Assembly: GCF_016904945.1 (NCBI RefSeq)
Contig: NZ_JADIKF010000035.1
Span: 124,001-188,000 of the forward strand
Source of the DNA: Dyella mobilis
Lineage (GTDB): Bacteria; Pseudomonadota; Gammaproteobacteria; Xanthomonadales; Rhodanobacteraceae
DNA: 64,000 nucleotides
Direction: 5' to 3'
Position numbers and translations under genes: made by a program
The notes under the pieces: model-generated
The model's database searches: none
Seen by the model: only the letters and a program-made list of their open reading frames with translations
What the model was told of the DNA's origin: nothing
Part shown: positions 43,319-52,576 of the stretch, one piece after another
Position numbering within the stretch: position 1 is the stretch's first letter
Layout of the letters: each line of letters starts with the position of its first letter

Positions 43319-43349
43319 AACTGCCTCCGCTCTCGATGCGCATCGATTC

Positions 43350-43377
43350 GAATATTAGATATTCCCAATATAAAAAT
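43350..43377 (-). promoter_or_regulatory. AT-rich candidate operator upstream of the ETHE1-like gene
   Basis: The minus strand reads ATATTGGGAATAT and then CTAATATTCGAAT, an AT-rich imperfect repeat in an otherwise GC-rich region, about 35-60 bp before the start codon. Sulfur-sensing BigR/SqrR regulators bind AT-rich inverted repeats before similar genes; this link is inference. Confidence 0.4.
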
Positions 43378-43404
43378 CGATCCGAGAGCGCCTGCCCCAG
43401 GGTC

Positions 43405-43932
43405 TCAACCCTGCTTGACGCCCTCGCCCTGGGCCATGGTCGTCCAATGGGTACGGTCATCGGACAGTTCGATGCGAACGGTCACCCGGGTCGGCGAAAC
43501 GTAGTGATAGATGACGCGGTAGGTTTTCTTGTCGGCCGAGCCGTAATGTGTCCAGGTGTTGCCTGCAATGGTCATGCACGCAATGAAAGGATCGGCACCG
43601 TGGCTTTGCGAGTCGAACATTTCATAATGAAAATAGCTTTTATCGCTGAAATTGTAGGTATTGATGGCCAGCGATTTCACCACTTGCCCGGGCCAGTTCA
43701 TGGTGAAGCTGCAGGCCATGAAGGCATGGTTGGCCGACCATCCGCACACTTCCACCCACGTCCACTGGCCCGCTTTCTGATCGGCGGTGGCCAGGTTTTC
43801 GCCGTGGTAGAGCCAGGTGCCCGCGGCGATGTCCAGGGGTTGAAGCTCTGCCGGCAGGGGCGTATCGGCGCTCCATGCCGGTACCGCCAGGGTCATTGCG
43901 GCCAGGCTTGCAAAGATCGTTGCACGACGCAT
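43405..43932 (-). CDS. Secreted DUF1579-like protein
   Basis: The 175-residue product has a signal peptide ending AWSA near residue 22 and a beta-rich mature part beginning LQPLDIAAGTWLYHGE, which is the start pattern of DUF1579/lipocalin-like proteins. It has two Cys in the first half. It lies divergent from the GlxA-type regulator gene, which could control it. Confidence 0.65.
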   Translation of the reverse strand: MRRATIFASLAAMTLAVPAWSADTPLPAELQPLDIAAGTWLYHGENLATADQKAGQWTWVEVCGWSANHAFMACSFTMNWPGQVVKSLAINTYNFSDKSYFHYEMFDSQSHGADPFIACMTIAGNTWTHYGSADKKTYRVIYHYVSPTRVTVRIELSDDRTHWTTMAQGEGVKQG

Positions 43933-44035
43933 CAGTCATCTCCGGAATGCGGCTGAAATATCCGTTACCAATTGGATATTGACGAGGCCGACGGTGTGGA
44001 ACAACGTCATTCGGGCCTCCTTTTCTGCCAAAACC

Positions 44036-45034
44036 ATGCCTGCCACGAAGATCGTCGCCTTTGTTCTGTTCGATGACGCACTGGCCCTCAACATCGCCGG
44101 GCCCGCCGAAGTGTTTGGAAGCGCCAACCGCTTGTCGGGTGAAAGCACGCCTCTTTACGAGCTTGTCTACCTGTCCACGGCAGGCGGCCTGGTGCGCACG
44201 TCGTCGGGCGTATCGATCCACACGCAGCCCATTGCATCGGTATGCGCGCACGAGCTGGATACGGTCATTGTCGTGGGCGGCGTCACGGTTACCGAAGCCA
44301 TGCGCGACCAGATGCTGATCGGCTGGATCGCACGTACAGCCGCCGTCGTGCGGCGCACCTGCAGCGTCTGCACGGGCGCTTTCCTGCTCGCAGCAGCACA
44401 CTTGCTGGACGGTCGCCGCGCCGTGACGCATTGGTCGGCGGTCGACGACCTGCTCGTGCAGTTCCCCGACGTGGATGTGCAACTGGACCCGATCTACGTC
44501 AACGACGGCAATATCTGGACGTCCGCGGGCATTTCTGCAGGCATCGATCTGGCGCTGACGCTGGTAGAAGGCGACCGCGATCGCCGGCTCAGCCTGGCCG
44601 TGGCCAGGGATCTGGTGGTTTTCCTGCATCGCCCAGGCGGGCAAGCGCAATTCAGCCGCGCCCTGATGGCCCAGGCCGATGCGGATAAGCGCAGCACCAA
44701 GTCGCAGTTCGAGCGACTGCATGGCTGGATCGTCGACCACCTCGATGAAGACCTCAGCGTCGAACGCCTGGCCGCGCGAGTAAAAATGACCCCGCGCACC
44801 TTCGCGCGCAAATTCGTCGATTGGCACGGGCGTACGCCGGCCAAGCTGATCGAGGATCTGCGGCTCGAAACCGCTTGCCGTCATCTTGAGGAAAACCAGG
44901 TTTCCATCAAGCAGGTTGCCTGGTTGTGCGGATTTGGCGACGAAGAGCGGATGCGCAGGGTCTTCATGCGGCGCTTGCGCGTGCCGCCGCTGGGTTATCG
45001 CGAGCAGTTTGCCGTGGCTGCGCCGGCGGCGTAA
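44036..45034 (+). CDS. GlxA-family AraC-type transcription regulator
   Basis: The 332-residue protein has a DJ-1/PfpI-like domain (residues 1-185, with VRRTCSVCTGAFLLAAA around the nucleophile-elbow Cys) and a C-terminal AraC helix-turn-helix pair (LSVERLAARVKMTPRTFARKF, then VAWLCGFGDEERMRRVF). ATG 44036 was chosen over a TTG at 43979 since homology starts at KIVAFVLFDD. Members sense small molecules and activate nearby genes. Its target may be the divergent secreted-protein gene. Confidence 0.92.
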   Translation: MPATKIVAFVLFDDALALNIAGPAEVFGSANRLSGESTPLYELVYLSTAGGLVRTSSGVSIHTQPIASVCAHELDTVIVVGGVTVTEAMRDQMLIGWIARTAAVVRRTCSVCTGAFLLAAAHLLDGRRAVTHWSAVDDLLVQFPDVDVQLDPIYVNDGNIWTSAGISAGIDLALTLVEGDRDRRLSLAVARDLVVFLHRPGGQAQFSRALMAQADADKRSTKSQFERLHGWIVDHLDEDLSVERLAARVKMTPRTFARKFVDWHGRTPAKLIEDLRLETACRHLEENQVSIKQVAWLCGFGDEERMRRVFMRRLRVPPLGYREQFAVAAPAA

Positions 45035-45047
45035 ACGCGCACCGCCG

Positions 45048-45968
45048 TCACGACACCTGCATGTCCGCACTGAAGACCAGAACGGCTTCGCCGCCGATCC
45101 GCACGGAGACAGGCAACAGCGATTTCGGAGCGATGCCCACTTCCACCTTGACCCGTCCGCTCCTGCCTATCGCTTCGCCCTGCCCCATCCAGCACGACAA
45201 GCCTGTTCGCCACAGATGCGCCGGAATCAGCTGGTGCCTCACGATATAGGCGCCCAGCGGACCGTTCGCATTCCCTGTCACGGGATCCTCGGCGATGCCG
45301 ATGGCGGGAGCGAACATGCGGCCGTGCGCAAGCACGCCTTCGTCGGGATCGGCCAGCGTGAACAGGTAAAAGCCGTTGCAACCGATGTCCCGGCTGATCG
45401 CGGACAAAGCCTGCAGGTCGGGCTTGAGCTCATTGAGAACGGCGCGGCTGCGCAATGGGATCATCACCTTGGAATGGCCCGTTGAAACGATCTCGATCGG
45501 CCCGGAGCCCAGATCGCTTTCCGCGATTCCCAGAGCTGTCGTCAAGCGCACCTGGTCTCCTGCCGACAGTGCGGGCCCGAAGAAGGGAGCGCGCTGTTGC
45601 ATCCAGATTCGATAATCGCTGCCCCCCAACCGCTCAATGCTCACATTGAGGATGCCTGCTCCCGTCAACTGGCGCACCGTTCCTTGCGTCACCAGCCCTT
45701 CGACGGCGCGAACGTAGTGCGCGGCGATGGTCGCATGGCCGCAGATGGGCACTTCGGTGGTCGGCGTGAAAAAGCGCACTTGCACATCGTGATCCTCGCC
45801 CGTAGGGCGAAAGATGAAAGCCGTCTCGGAGTTGTTGAGCTCGCGCGCCATGGCCTGCATCTGAGCTTCGCTCAAGCCATCCGCGTGAGGCACGACACCG
45901 GCCGGATTGCCTTTGAAGCGTTCGCGGGTGAAAGCGTCCACCTGGTACACACGGTAAGATTTTTGCAT
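45048..45968 (-). CDS. PhzF-family isomerase-like protein
   Basis: The 306-residue protein starts with the typical YQVDAFTRERFKGNPAGVV, then ELNNSETAFIF with the catalytic Glu, and PICGHATIAAHYV. The later EDPVTGNANGPLGAYI is the matching half of the duplicated fold. PhzF proteins are cytosolic dimers; many act as isomerases on unknown substrates. It precedes the EamA exporter gene in the opposite reading order with 45 bp between, and both may be one transcription unit. Confidence 0.92.
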   Translation of the reverse strand: MQKSYRVYQVDAFTRERFKGNPAGVVPHADGLSEAQMQAMARELNNSETAFIFRPTGEDHDVQVRFFTPTTEVPICGHATIAAHYVRAVEGLVTQGTVRQLTGAGILNVSIERLGGSDYRIWMQQRAPFFGPALSAGDQVRLTTALGIAESDLGSGPIEIVSTGHSKVMIPLRSRAVLNELKPDLQALSAISRDIGCNGFYLFTLADPDEGVLAHGRMFAPAIGIAEDPVTGNANGPLGAYIVRHQLIPAHLWRTGLSCWMGQGEAIGRSGRVKVEVGIAPKSLLPVSVRIGGEAVLVFSADMQVS

Positions 45969-46013
45969 GGTGTCTCACGTAACGGGAGCGGATGTGCCGC
46001 GGCAGACCGGACG

Positions 46014-46949
46014 CTATTTGCACGGGCTTTCGCTGCATGGTCGCGGGTTGTGCGCAGGAGCAGTGCGCGGGCGCAATGTCGGTGCGCCGCCATACTTGTG
46101 CATGCCGGCGACAGCCAGCAGGATGGCTGCCACGCCAATGATTTGCGCAAAAACGAGACGATGGCCGAAAGCGACCACATCGACGGCGATGGCCACGATT
46201 GGATAGATAAACGAAAGCACCCCTTGCGCATGCGTGGGAAGCTTGTGGACCGCTCCATACATCAGCACGTACACGAACCCGGTATGCACAACCCCGATCA
46301 CGACCAGCAACCCCCACGTATTGAGCGACGCCGGTACGTGGCTGATGCCGGCAATCGGCGCCAGCAGCAGCGTGCCCACGCACATCTGGATCAAGGCGAT
46401 AAGGTGCGGCGGCGTACCCTTGAGCTGCTTGGCGATCAGCGCAGCAACGGCCCACGTGAAAGCCGCGCCGAATGCCATCAATACGCCGACGAAGAAGCTG
46501 CCGCCCGCACGGCCGGCACCCTCGTCGAGCTGCACCACCAGCAGCAAGCCGACGAAGGCCAAGCAAAGCCACGCCAGCTTGGCGATCGTCAAGCGTTCGG
46601 CCAGAAAGATCGCGCCGAAGCAGACCAGGATAAAAGGCTGCACGTTGTAGACGGCGGTGGCGATGGATATCGAGGCGCGCGAATACGCGGCAAAAAGAAG
46701 GATCCAATTGACCACGATCGCGATGCCGCCAAGCGTGGAAAGCACGAACACGCGTAGCGAGATGGCGCGCAAAAAGCCCTTGCTTGCGCAAACCACCAAA
46801 AGCGTCGCTGCACCGAACACGCAACGCCAGAAAACGACATTCAATACCGGCTGTCCCGAGACCACCACAAACCAGCCGATCGTGCCCGCGACGGCCATCG
46901 CCACAGCCATTTCAATTGCACCACGCGCTTGCGTCGCCACCTTAGCCAC
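46014..46949 (-). CDS. EamA/DMT-family transporter
   Basis: The 311-residue protein has ten hydrophobic segments in two EamA repeats, each with the glycine- and alanine-rich pattern of this exporter group (for example FGAAFTWAVAALIAKQLKG). It starts at GTG 46949. It is divergent from an Lrp-type regulator and 45 bp upstream of the PhzF gene, as is common for amino acid or metabolite exporters. The substrate is unknown. Confidence 0.88.
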   Translation of the reverse strand: MAKVATQARGAIEMAVAMAVAGTIGWFVVVSGQPVLNVVFWRCVFGAATLLVVCASKGFLRAISLRVFVLSTLGGIAIVVNWILLFAAYSRASISIATAVYNVQPFILVCFGAIFLAERLTIAKLAWLCLAFVGLLLVVQLDEGAGRAGGSFFVGVLMAFGAAFTWAVAALIAKQLKGTPPHLIALIQMCVGTLLLAPIAGISHVPASLNTWGLLVVIGVVHTGFVYVLMYGAVHKLPTHAQGVLSFIYPIVAIAVDVVAFGHRLVFAQIIGVAAILLAVAGMHKYGGAPTLRPRTAPAHNPRPCSESPCK

Positions 46950-47067
46950 CCATGCTGTTTTGGCTATGCTATCGCCGACACGACGGCTTGGTATATCGCT
47001 TATATTAGGATCATGATTGCCATCTCCTCATTAAATTAGGCCGCCGAGCGGCACGGAATTTCCGCAA

Positions 47068-47508
47068 ATGATCGACGACATCGACCGCGCAATACTCGAA
47101 CTTCTGGCGGGCAATTCGCGCCTGTCGCTGAAGGATCTCGCGGCACGGATCCAGCTCTCCTCGCCAAGCACCTCGGAGCGACTCAAGCGCCTGGAAGAGC
47201 GCGGCATCATCCGTGGCTACACCATCGACGCCGACCCCCGTTTGCTTGGTCACCAGTTGCAAGCCATCGTGAGAATCCGACCGCTGCCGGGCCGGCTTCC
47301 CAGCGTGCAAAAGCTCATCGAAGCCACTGCAGAAATTGTCGAGTGCGACAAGGTCACCGGCGAGGATTGCTTCGTTGCACGCCTGTTTGTGCGTTCGATG
47401 GAACATCTCGACGAAGTGGTGGATCGCATTGCCGAAGAAGCCACGACCAATACGGCCATCGTCAAAGGGCAGCTGATCAAGCGACGTTTGCCGCCGATTA
47501 CCTATTAA
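47068..47508 (+). CDS. Lrp/AsnC-family transcription regulator
   Basis: The 146-residue protein has the AsnC helix-turn-helix (DIDRAILELLAGNSRLSLKDLA, then SPSTSERLKRLEERGII) and a C-terminal RAM domain (AIVRIRPLPGR, GEDCFVARLFV). It is divergent from the EamA transporter gene with 118 bp between and most likely controls it in response to an amino acid or related effector. Confidence 0.93.
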   Translation: MIDDIDRAILELLAGNSRLSLKDLAARIQLSSPSTSERLKRLEERGIIRGYTIDADPRLLGHQLQAIVRIRPLPGRLPSVQKLIEATAEIVECDKVTGEDCFVARLFVRSMEHLDEVVDRIAEEATTNTAIVKGQLIKRRLPPITY

Positions 47509-47511
47509 GGC

Positions 47512-48348
47512 TCACGACGGCGGAAGTTTTACGTCCGCATCGGACAGCGAATCGGCCGGCATCGCATTCAGCAGCATGTAGGTGCGCTCGGATGCGTGCA
47601 GCGTTCCCAGCTCCTTCGACACCATGATTACCGGCCGCACCATGACCAGTTCGTCGCTTTCTACGAAGCCATTCTTGAACGTCGTGTACCCCTTCCAGCG
47701 CGCCGGGCCCGGTGTCAGGTCGACCGAATAAGTCTTGCCGCCGCGCTGGATTTGATTGGCCGGCGTTTCATTGGCCGCGAATCCGGTGCCAGATCCCTCG
47801 CGCAAGACGGTTACCTCGTGCGCGACCGGATCGATGCTGATCACGGTAATTTTCTGCTGCGCGGCAGGCCCCATCTCCCATGGCTGCGGAATATCCACGT
47901 TCCAGGTCGTGCCGACCCTGATCGTTGCCGGCGGCGTTCCCCACAGCAAAGCGTTGAAGGCGACACCACTGGCATCGGTATAGGTGCGGCACTTGCCGTT
48001 GGCGCAGAGCGTCTTGCCATCGTCGCGAATCTCGGAGCGCCCGGTTCTTGGCGAATGTCCGTCATAACGCTCTGCGTACAGGAGTTCGATCTTTCCGGGA
48101 GCAACGGCGGAGACTTTGTAGAGCGACGTGCCGCTCATGCGCAACACTTGTTCATCGAGCCCATCGCCCTTGATCGAATCGGCAATCGAAAAGACGTTGC
48201 CAAGTTGCAGCCCGACGGTGGGATGCGGCGTAAAGAACGGGCCGGAGTCATACATCGATGGATCCGCAGCGGCAGCCTTGGCATGCGCCACCGCAACTGT
48301 CATCGCCGCGGTGACCGCGATGCAGGAAAGCCGTACCGAAGTTCTCAT
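47512..48348 (-). CDS. Secreted protein of unknown function
   Basis: The 278-residue product has a signal peptide ending near residue 25 (VAHAKA) and a beta-rich mature part with two Cys close together (TLCANGKCRTY). ATG 48348 was chosen because it gives a normal signal peptide; a longer frame reaches 48393. The end converges on the Lrp-type gene. No family recognised. Confidence 0.7.
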   Translation of the reverse strand: MRTSVRLSCIAVTAAMTVAVAHAKAAAADPSMYDSGPFFTPHPTVGLQLGNVFSIADSIKGDGLDEQVLRMSGTSLYKVSAVAPGKIELLYAERYDGHSPRTGRSEIRDDGKTLCANGKCRTYTDASGVAFNALLWGTPPATIRVGTTWNVDIPQPWEMGPAAQQKITVISIDPVAHEVTVLREGSGTGFAANETPANQIQRGGKTYSVDLTPGPARWKGYTTFKNGFVESDELVMVRPVIMVSKELGTLHASERTYMLLNAMPADSLSDADVKLPPS

Positions 48349-48573
48349 GGATGCACTCTCCGACTGGAACGTTACAGAGGTCGACAAATTCACGAGCGGG
48401 CAAAAGACACAACGGGGCTAACGTGCATCAAGTTTCGACGTGGAAAAATAGGCCGCAAGTCACGACGAAGGCGTGCAGCGCCAACATGCGTGGTTGTCAT
48501 CGCCGCATGCGCGATACGCATGACTGCCGTGCTCATCGGCCACGGCCAACGAGCGGTGGCGATTTGACGATCG

Positions 48574-49503
48574 CTACGCCGGCAACAGCTCCACGGAAGA
48601 AGAGGTCGAACCGCTGCCCAGTTGTTCGGCCAATGCATCGCGCATGAGTGCTACGGGGCGTATCAGTCGACCCGGCAACACCCCATGCACGAGCCAGATA
48701 TTCAGTCCGCCGTGAAAATCCGCTGCCTCGATGCGCTGCAGGGTTTCGCGATGCGTGCTTTCTTCCAGCGCTTCCGGCACGGCAATGCCGATGCCCATGC
48801 CTCGCGCGACCAGCGACAGCTGCAATTCCGAACCGAACGCCTCGACCGCGACATTGAAGGACAAACCGGCCGCCGACATCGCCCGGCTCAAGGACGAACG
48901 CATGCCGCAGCCATCCTGGTTCAACACCCACGGGTGGCGCGAAAGCTCGGCAAGCGTCGTCGGCCTGTCGGGCAAGCCGAACGAACGCGGCGCCACGATG
49001 ACGGTCGGCATATATCCGAGCTGCGTTGCCGTCACCGACTCGGGCAACGGAGTGCCCACGGGTATCAGCACAACGGCCGCATCGATCGCTCCGCCATCCA
49101 CGCTCTGCAACAGGCCGGGCGACCAGCCGGCCGTCACGCGCAAGGTCAGCTTCGGAAAGGCTTGGCGCAGGCGATCAATGGGCCGCTCCAGCGCCATCTC
49201 GGACAGGAATGGCGGAACACCGATGCGCATCTCGCCGGTCGATTCGTTTTGGGGCGAGGCCACCGCCAGCAGATCGTCGACCGCGCGCAACAGCTGTCGC
49301 GCGAGCGCGTACACCTCGTTGCCCGTCGGCGTCGGCCTGAGCGGCTTGCTTTGCCGGTCCAGCAGCTCCGCGCCGAGCGTGGATTCCAGGTTCTGGACGC
49401 GGCGCGTGAGCCCGGGCTGGGTCAAAAACAGCTTTTCCGCCGCGCGCACCATCGATCCGCTTTCGACGACTGCTACGAACGCCTGAAGGTCTTTCGTGTT
49501 CAT
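48574..49503 (-). CDS. LysR-family transcription regulator
   Basis: The 309-residue protein has the LysR helix-turn-helix at the start (DLQAFVAVVESGSMVRAAEKL, then TQPGLTRRVQNLES) and a substrate-binding domain. It is divergent from an MFS transporter gene with about 95 bp between, the classic LysR layout, and should control it. The gap contains AATTCAATTGTTGCAT, which may be part of its binding site. Confidence 0.93.
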   Translation of the reverse strand: MNTKDLQAFVAVVESGSMVRAAEKLFLTQPGLTRRVQNLESTLGAELLDRQSKPLRPTPTGNEVYALARQLLRAVDDLLAVASPQNESTGEMRIGVPPFLSEMALERPIDRLRQAFPKLTLRVTAGWSPGLLQSVDGGAIDAAVVLIPVGTPLPESVTATQLGYMPTVIVAPRSFGLPDRPTTLAELSRHPWVLNQDGCGMRSSLSRAMSAAGLSFNVAVEAFGSELQLSLVARGMGIGIAVPEALEESTHRETLQRIEAADFHGGLNIWLVHGVLPGRLIRPVALMRDALAEQLGSGSTSSSVELLPA

Positions 49504-49598
49504 AACAAACTCGCATATTTTTGATTTACATAATTCAATTGTTGCATAACGAGAGGCTCCCTACGATAGGCCCGATCGACGCTTACCGAAGTGGCCCC
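49504..49598. promoter_or_regulatory. LysR/MFS divergent control region
   Basis: The 95-bp gap is AT-rich on the regulator side. ATTCAATTGTTGCAT near 49531-49546 has the partial dyad with a T-A-bearing end expected of LysR sites, but only one such block is visible. Confidence 0.45.
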
Positions 49599-50873
49599 AT
49601 GACCCGCCCCACTGATCCTTCCGCGCAGCAGCTGGTGCCCTCGCCCATTCAAACCCCGCTTTCGGCAACGCCCGAATGGGTTTTGACCACCCCGCTGACC
49701 CTGTTTTTTGCTTCAGCCGTGGGGGTGATCGTGATGAACCTGACGGCGGCGCAGCCTTTGACCGGCCCAGTCAGCCGCAGCCTGGGACTGCCGCCCGAGC
49801 TCGCCGGCCTGGTCGCGATGCTGCCGCAGCTCGGCTACGCCGCCGGCCTGCTTCTATTGGTGCCGTTGTGCGACCTGCTCGAAAACCGCCGGCTGATTTT
49901 TCGCGTGCTGATCTGCTGTGCCGCCTTCCTGGGCTTGTCGGCCATCGCGCGATCGGGGTGGCTGTTTCTCGCCTCGGTGTCGCTGGCAGGGGCGACCTCG
50001 AGCGTGATCCAGATGCTGGTGCCGATGGCGGCGTCGATGGCGCCGGAGCATCGGCGCGGCCGGGCGGTCGGCAATGTCATGAGCGGCTTGATGATCGGCA
50101 TCCTGCTGTCGCGCCCACTGGCCAGCGTGATCGATGGAACACTTGGATGGCGCGCGTTCTTCGGCCTGGAAGCCGGCGCCGACGCGCTGCTTGCGATAGT
50201 CCTCTACACCCGGCTGCCCACGCGCAAACCGGCTACGAGCGCGCGCTATGCCGAACTGCTGCGCTCCCTGTGGACGCTGCTGCGCACGGAGCCGTTGTTG
50301 CGACGGCGCTCGACGCTGGCAGCGCTCGCGCTCGGCGCATTCAGCGCGTTCTGGACCAGCATCGCCTTGTTGCTGAGCCAGCCGCCGTTTTCACTGAGCA
50401 TGCAAGGCGTCGCCGTGTTTGCACTGGCCGGCGCCAGCGGGGCCATCGTCACCCCGCTCGCGGGCTACCTCGGCGACCGCGGTGCCGACCACGCGACACA
50501 GTTGGCCGCACATCTGTTGATGATCGCCGCCGTGCTGGTGTTGGGCGTTGCCGGCGCCGGCTGGGGCGGATTCTCGCCCAAGGCGCATCCGGAACTGGCG
50601 CTTGCGCTGCTGGTGGCCGGCGCGGCGGCGCTCGACGCCGGCGTCATCACCGACCAGACACTCGGGAGGCGCGTCATCAATCTCATCAACCCGCCCATGC
50701 GCGGGCGCTTGAATGCGCTGTTTGTCGGCATCTTCTTCGTGGGCGGCGCGATCGGCGCGGTGCTTTCCGGGGCAGCGTGGGCGTGGGCCGGATGGACGGG
50801 CGTGTGCTTCGTCTGTCTTGGATTCACCGTCGCGATACTGCTGCTCGGCGCGATCTTTCGGCGTGCACGCTGA
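49599..50873 (+). CDS. MFS transporter, drug/metabolite efflux type
   Basis: The 424-residue protein has 12 hydrophobic segments, a loop 2-3 motif (VPLCDLLENRRLIFR), a motif-C-like region in segment 5 and a family-typical GYLGDRGAD loop in the second half. ATG 49599 follows the LysR control region. It most resembles the DHA-type exporters such as YgaY. Its regulator is presumably the divergent LysR protein. Confidence 0.9.
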   Translation: MTRPTDPSAQQLVPSPIQTPLSATPEWVLTTPLTLFFASAVGVIVMNLTAAQPLTGPVSRSLGLPPELAGLVAMLPQLGYAAGLLLLVPLCDLLENRRLIFRVLICCAAFLGLSAIARSGWLFLASVSLAGATSSVIQMLVPMAASMAPEHRRGRAVGNVMSGLMIGILLSRPLASVIDGTLGWRAFFGLEAGADALLAIVLYTRLPTRKPATSARYAELLRSLWTLLRTEPLLRRRSTLAALALGAFSAFWTSIALLLSQPPFSLSMQGVAVFALAGASGAIVTPLAGYLGDRGADHATQLAAHLLMIAAVLVLGVAGAGWGGFSPKAHPELALALLVAGAAALDAGVITDQTLGRRVINLINPPMRGRLNALFVGIFFVGGAIGAVLSGAAWAWAGWTGVCFVCLGFTVAILLLGAIFRRAR

Positions 50874-50990
50874 CGCGCCGGTTTCCACGACCAGGAGGGT
50901 CTCGCCGCCGCGATAGAGATCAACTTCCTGCACGGGACCGCGCGCGCGTGCCGTGTTACTAGTGCAGCAACGTCGCCGTCGGAGATATCC

Positions 50991-51356
50991 ATGCTCGCTG
51001 TACAAAACCTGCTTGACGCGTTCGAGCGCGTCACCGAACACTGGTCGCCGAAGGTGATCGGCAAGGTCAACGACCAGCTGCTGAAAGCAGCGAAAATCAA
51101 AGGGGAACTGGTCTGGCACGCGCACGACCACGAAGACGAGCTATTCCACATCGTCAAAGGCAGCATGCGCATCGAGCTGGAAGACGGCGTGGTCGAACTG
51201 CGCGAAGGCGACTTTCTCACCATTCCCAAGGGTGTGCGCCACAACCCGGTCGCCGACGAGGAATGCTGGGTTCTACTGATCGAGCCCGCATCCACCAAGC
51301 ACACCGGAGATGAAGTGACGCCGCTGACGCGAAGCATCGAAGAGCAGTTTTCCTGA
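50991..51356 (+). CDS. Cupin-domain protein
   Basis: The 121-residue protein has the two cupin motifs: WHAHDHEDELFHIVKGSMRIEL, with metal-binding His and Glu, and GDFLTIPKGVRHNPVADE. GGAGAT precedes ATG 50991. Small single-domain cupins of this kind have varied or unknown functions. It is followed by a VOC protein on the same strand. Confidence 0.92.
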   Translation: MLAVQNLLDAFERVTEHWSPKVIGKVNDQLLKAAKIKGELVWHAHDHEDELFHIVKGSMRIELEDGVVELREGDFLTIPKGVRHNPVADEECWVLLIEPASTKHTGDEVTPLTRSIEEQFS

Positions 51357-51438
51357 GCGCACTAACCTGGCATACGGCTTTTCCGCCAATACCGCACGCT
51401 GCGTTGTCAGGACAAATACCATCTTGTAGATTCGAAAG

Positions 51439-51876
51439 ATGGGCCTGAAGCGCATGGACAACGTAGGCATCGTCGTCGAGGACCTCACCGCGGCGATCGA
51501 TTTCTTTCGCGACCTCGGCCTCGAGCTTGAAGGTCGGGCCACCATCGAAGGCGAATGGGCCGGACGCATTACCGGCTTGGGCGATCAATGCGTCGAGATT
51601 GCCATGATGCGCACGCCCGACGGCCATGGCCGGCTCGAGCTGTCCCGCTTTATCAGGCCGTCCACAGTAGCGGATCACCGCAACGCCCCAGTGAATGCCC
51701 TGGGCTACCTGCGCGTGATGTTCGCCGTAGACGACATCGACGAGACGCTCGACAAGCTGCGCAAGCGCGGCGCGCAGCTCGTCGGCGAAGTGGTGCGTTA
51801 TCAGGACTCGTATCGGCTTTGCTACATCCGCGGGCCCGAAGGGCTGCTTATCGGGCTCGCGCAGGAACTCGGCTGA
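51439..51876 (+). CDS. VOC-superfamily (glyoxalase-like) protein
   Basis: The 145-residue protein has the paired beta-alpha-beta-beta-beta units of the VOC fold: MDNVGIVVEDLTAAIDFFRDLGLEL at the start and MFAVDDIDETLDKLRKRGAQLV, then YIRGPEGLLIGLAQEL at the end, with Glu at the usual metal site. It may be a lyase, dioxygenase or resistance protein; the substrate is unknown. Confidence 0.9.
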   Translation: MGLKRMDNVGIVVEDLTAAIDFFRDLGLELEGRATIEGEWAGRITGLGDQCVEIAMMRTPDGHGRLELSRFIRPSTVADHRNAPVNALGYLRVMFAVDDIDETLDKLRKRGAQLVGEVVRYQDSYRLCYIRGPEGLLIGLAQELG

Positions 51877-51886
51877 GCGCCCTGCT

Positions 51887-52435
51887 TCAGCCGGCTTTGC
51901 GGATCATCACCGTACCGTAGGTCATGAACACCCTGGTCGTGCCCGACGGGCCGCTATAGCCACCCTGCCCGCCGCCGAGATGGCAGGCCAGCGCGGTGAA
52001 TACCCAGGCATCTTCCATGGACACCAGGACCTTGCGCGTGGTCAACACACTCAGCCCATATTGCTGGCCAAAGTCGCGAACGCGCCGCGCATGCTCGCCA
52101 AGCGGCGCGGGCACCGAGGGGTGATCCCATCCCCAAAGCCAGGTACCGTCTTTGGTGTTGTAGGTGCCGACCACCTGCACCGGCCCGGTCACGATCAGGC
52201 CTCTTTCTGTATTGGTAAACGTGATCGTTCCGGCCTCAAGGTCGGCATTCCACGCGGCGCCATCCAGGCCCCAGGCCTCCATCGCGGCCTGCGTGCGCAT
52301 CTGCATTTCATTGTTCGCCCGCGCGATGGTGAGATCGGGTTCGGAAAGCGCAGCGTCCGCATCGTGGGCGCTGCCCGTGCCCGCCCTGGCGTCCTGATCT
52401 TCGTTGCCGAGCAACGGCTTGCGTAAACCGGCCAT
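51887..52435 (-). CDS. DUF6882-like protein
   Basis: The 182-residue product contains GTYNTKDGTWLWGWDHPSVP and VRDFGQQYG, patterns of the DUF6882 family, plus a hydrophobic middle part near LACHLGGGQGGY. ATG 52435 was chosen because GGAGG lies six bases before it. There is no signal peptide. Function unknown; it converges on the VOC gene. Confidence 0.65.
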   Translation of the reverse strand: MAGLRKPLLGNEDQDARAGTGSAHDADAALSEPDLTIARANNEMQMRTQAAMEAWGLDGAAWNADLEAGTITFTNTERGLIVTGPVQVVGTYNTKDGTWLWGWDHPSVPAPLGEHARRVRDFGQQYGLSVLTTRKVLVSMEDAWVFTALACHLGGGQGGYSGPSGTTRVFMTYGTVMIRKAG

Positions 52436-52576
52436 TTGCATCCTCCGTGTTGGAAATGATCTGCATTAATGGGTAGGCGCCGAGGCGAACCGAACCATGC
52501 GTTCACATCGCGCTGTCGATACCTTGGCACTCGCTCCGCACCCACACCACGCTCGAATCGAGGCGGCGAGGGGTGC

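Noticed and set aside
42015..43504. Long plus-strand frames opposite the GH2 and metallohydrolase genes
   Set aside because: They are GC-rich antisense frames; the minus-strand proteins carry complete catalytic motifs.
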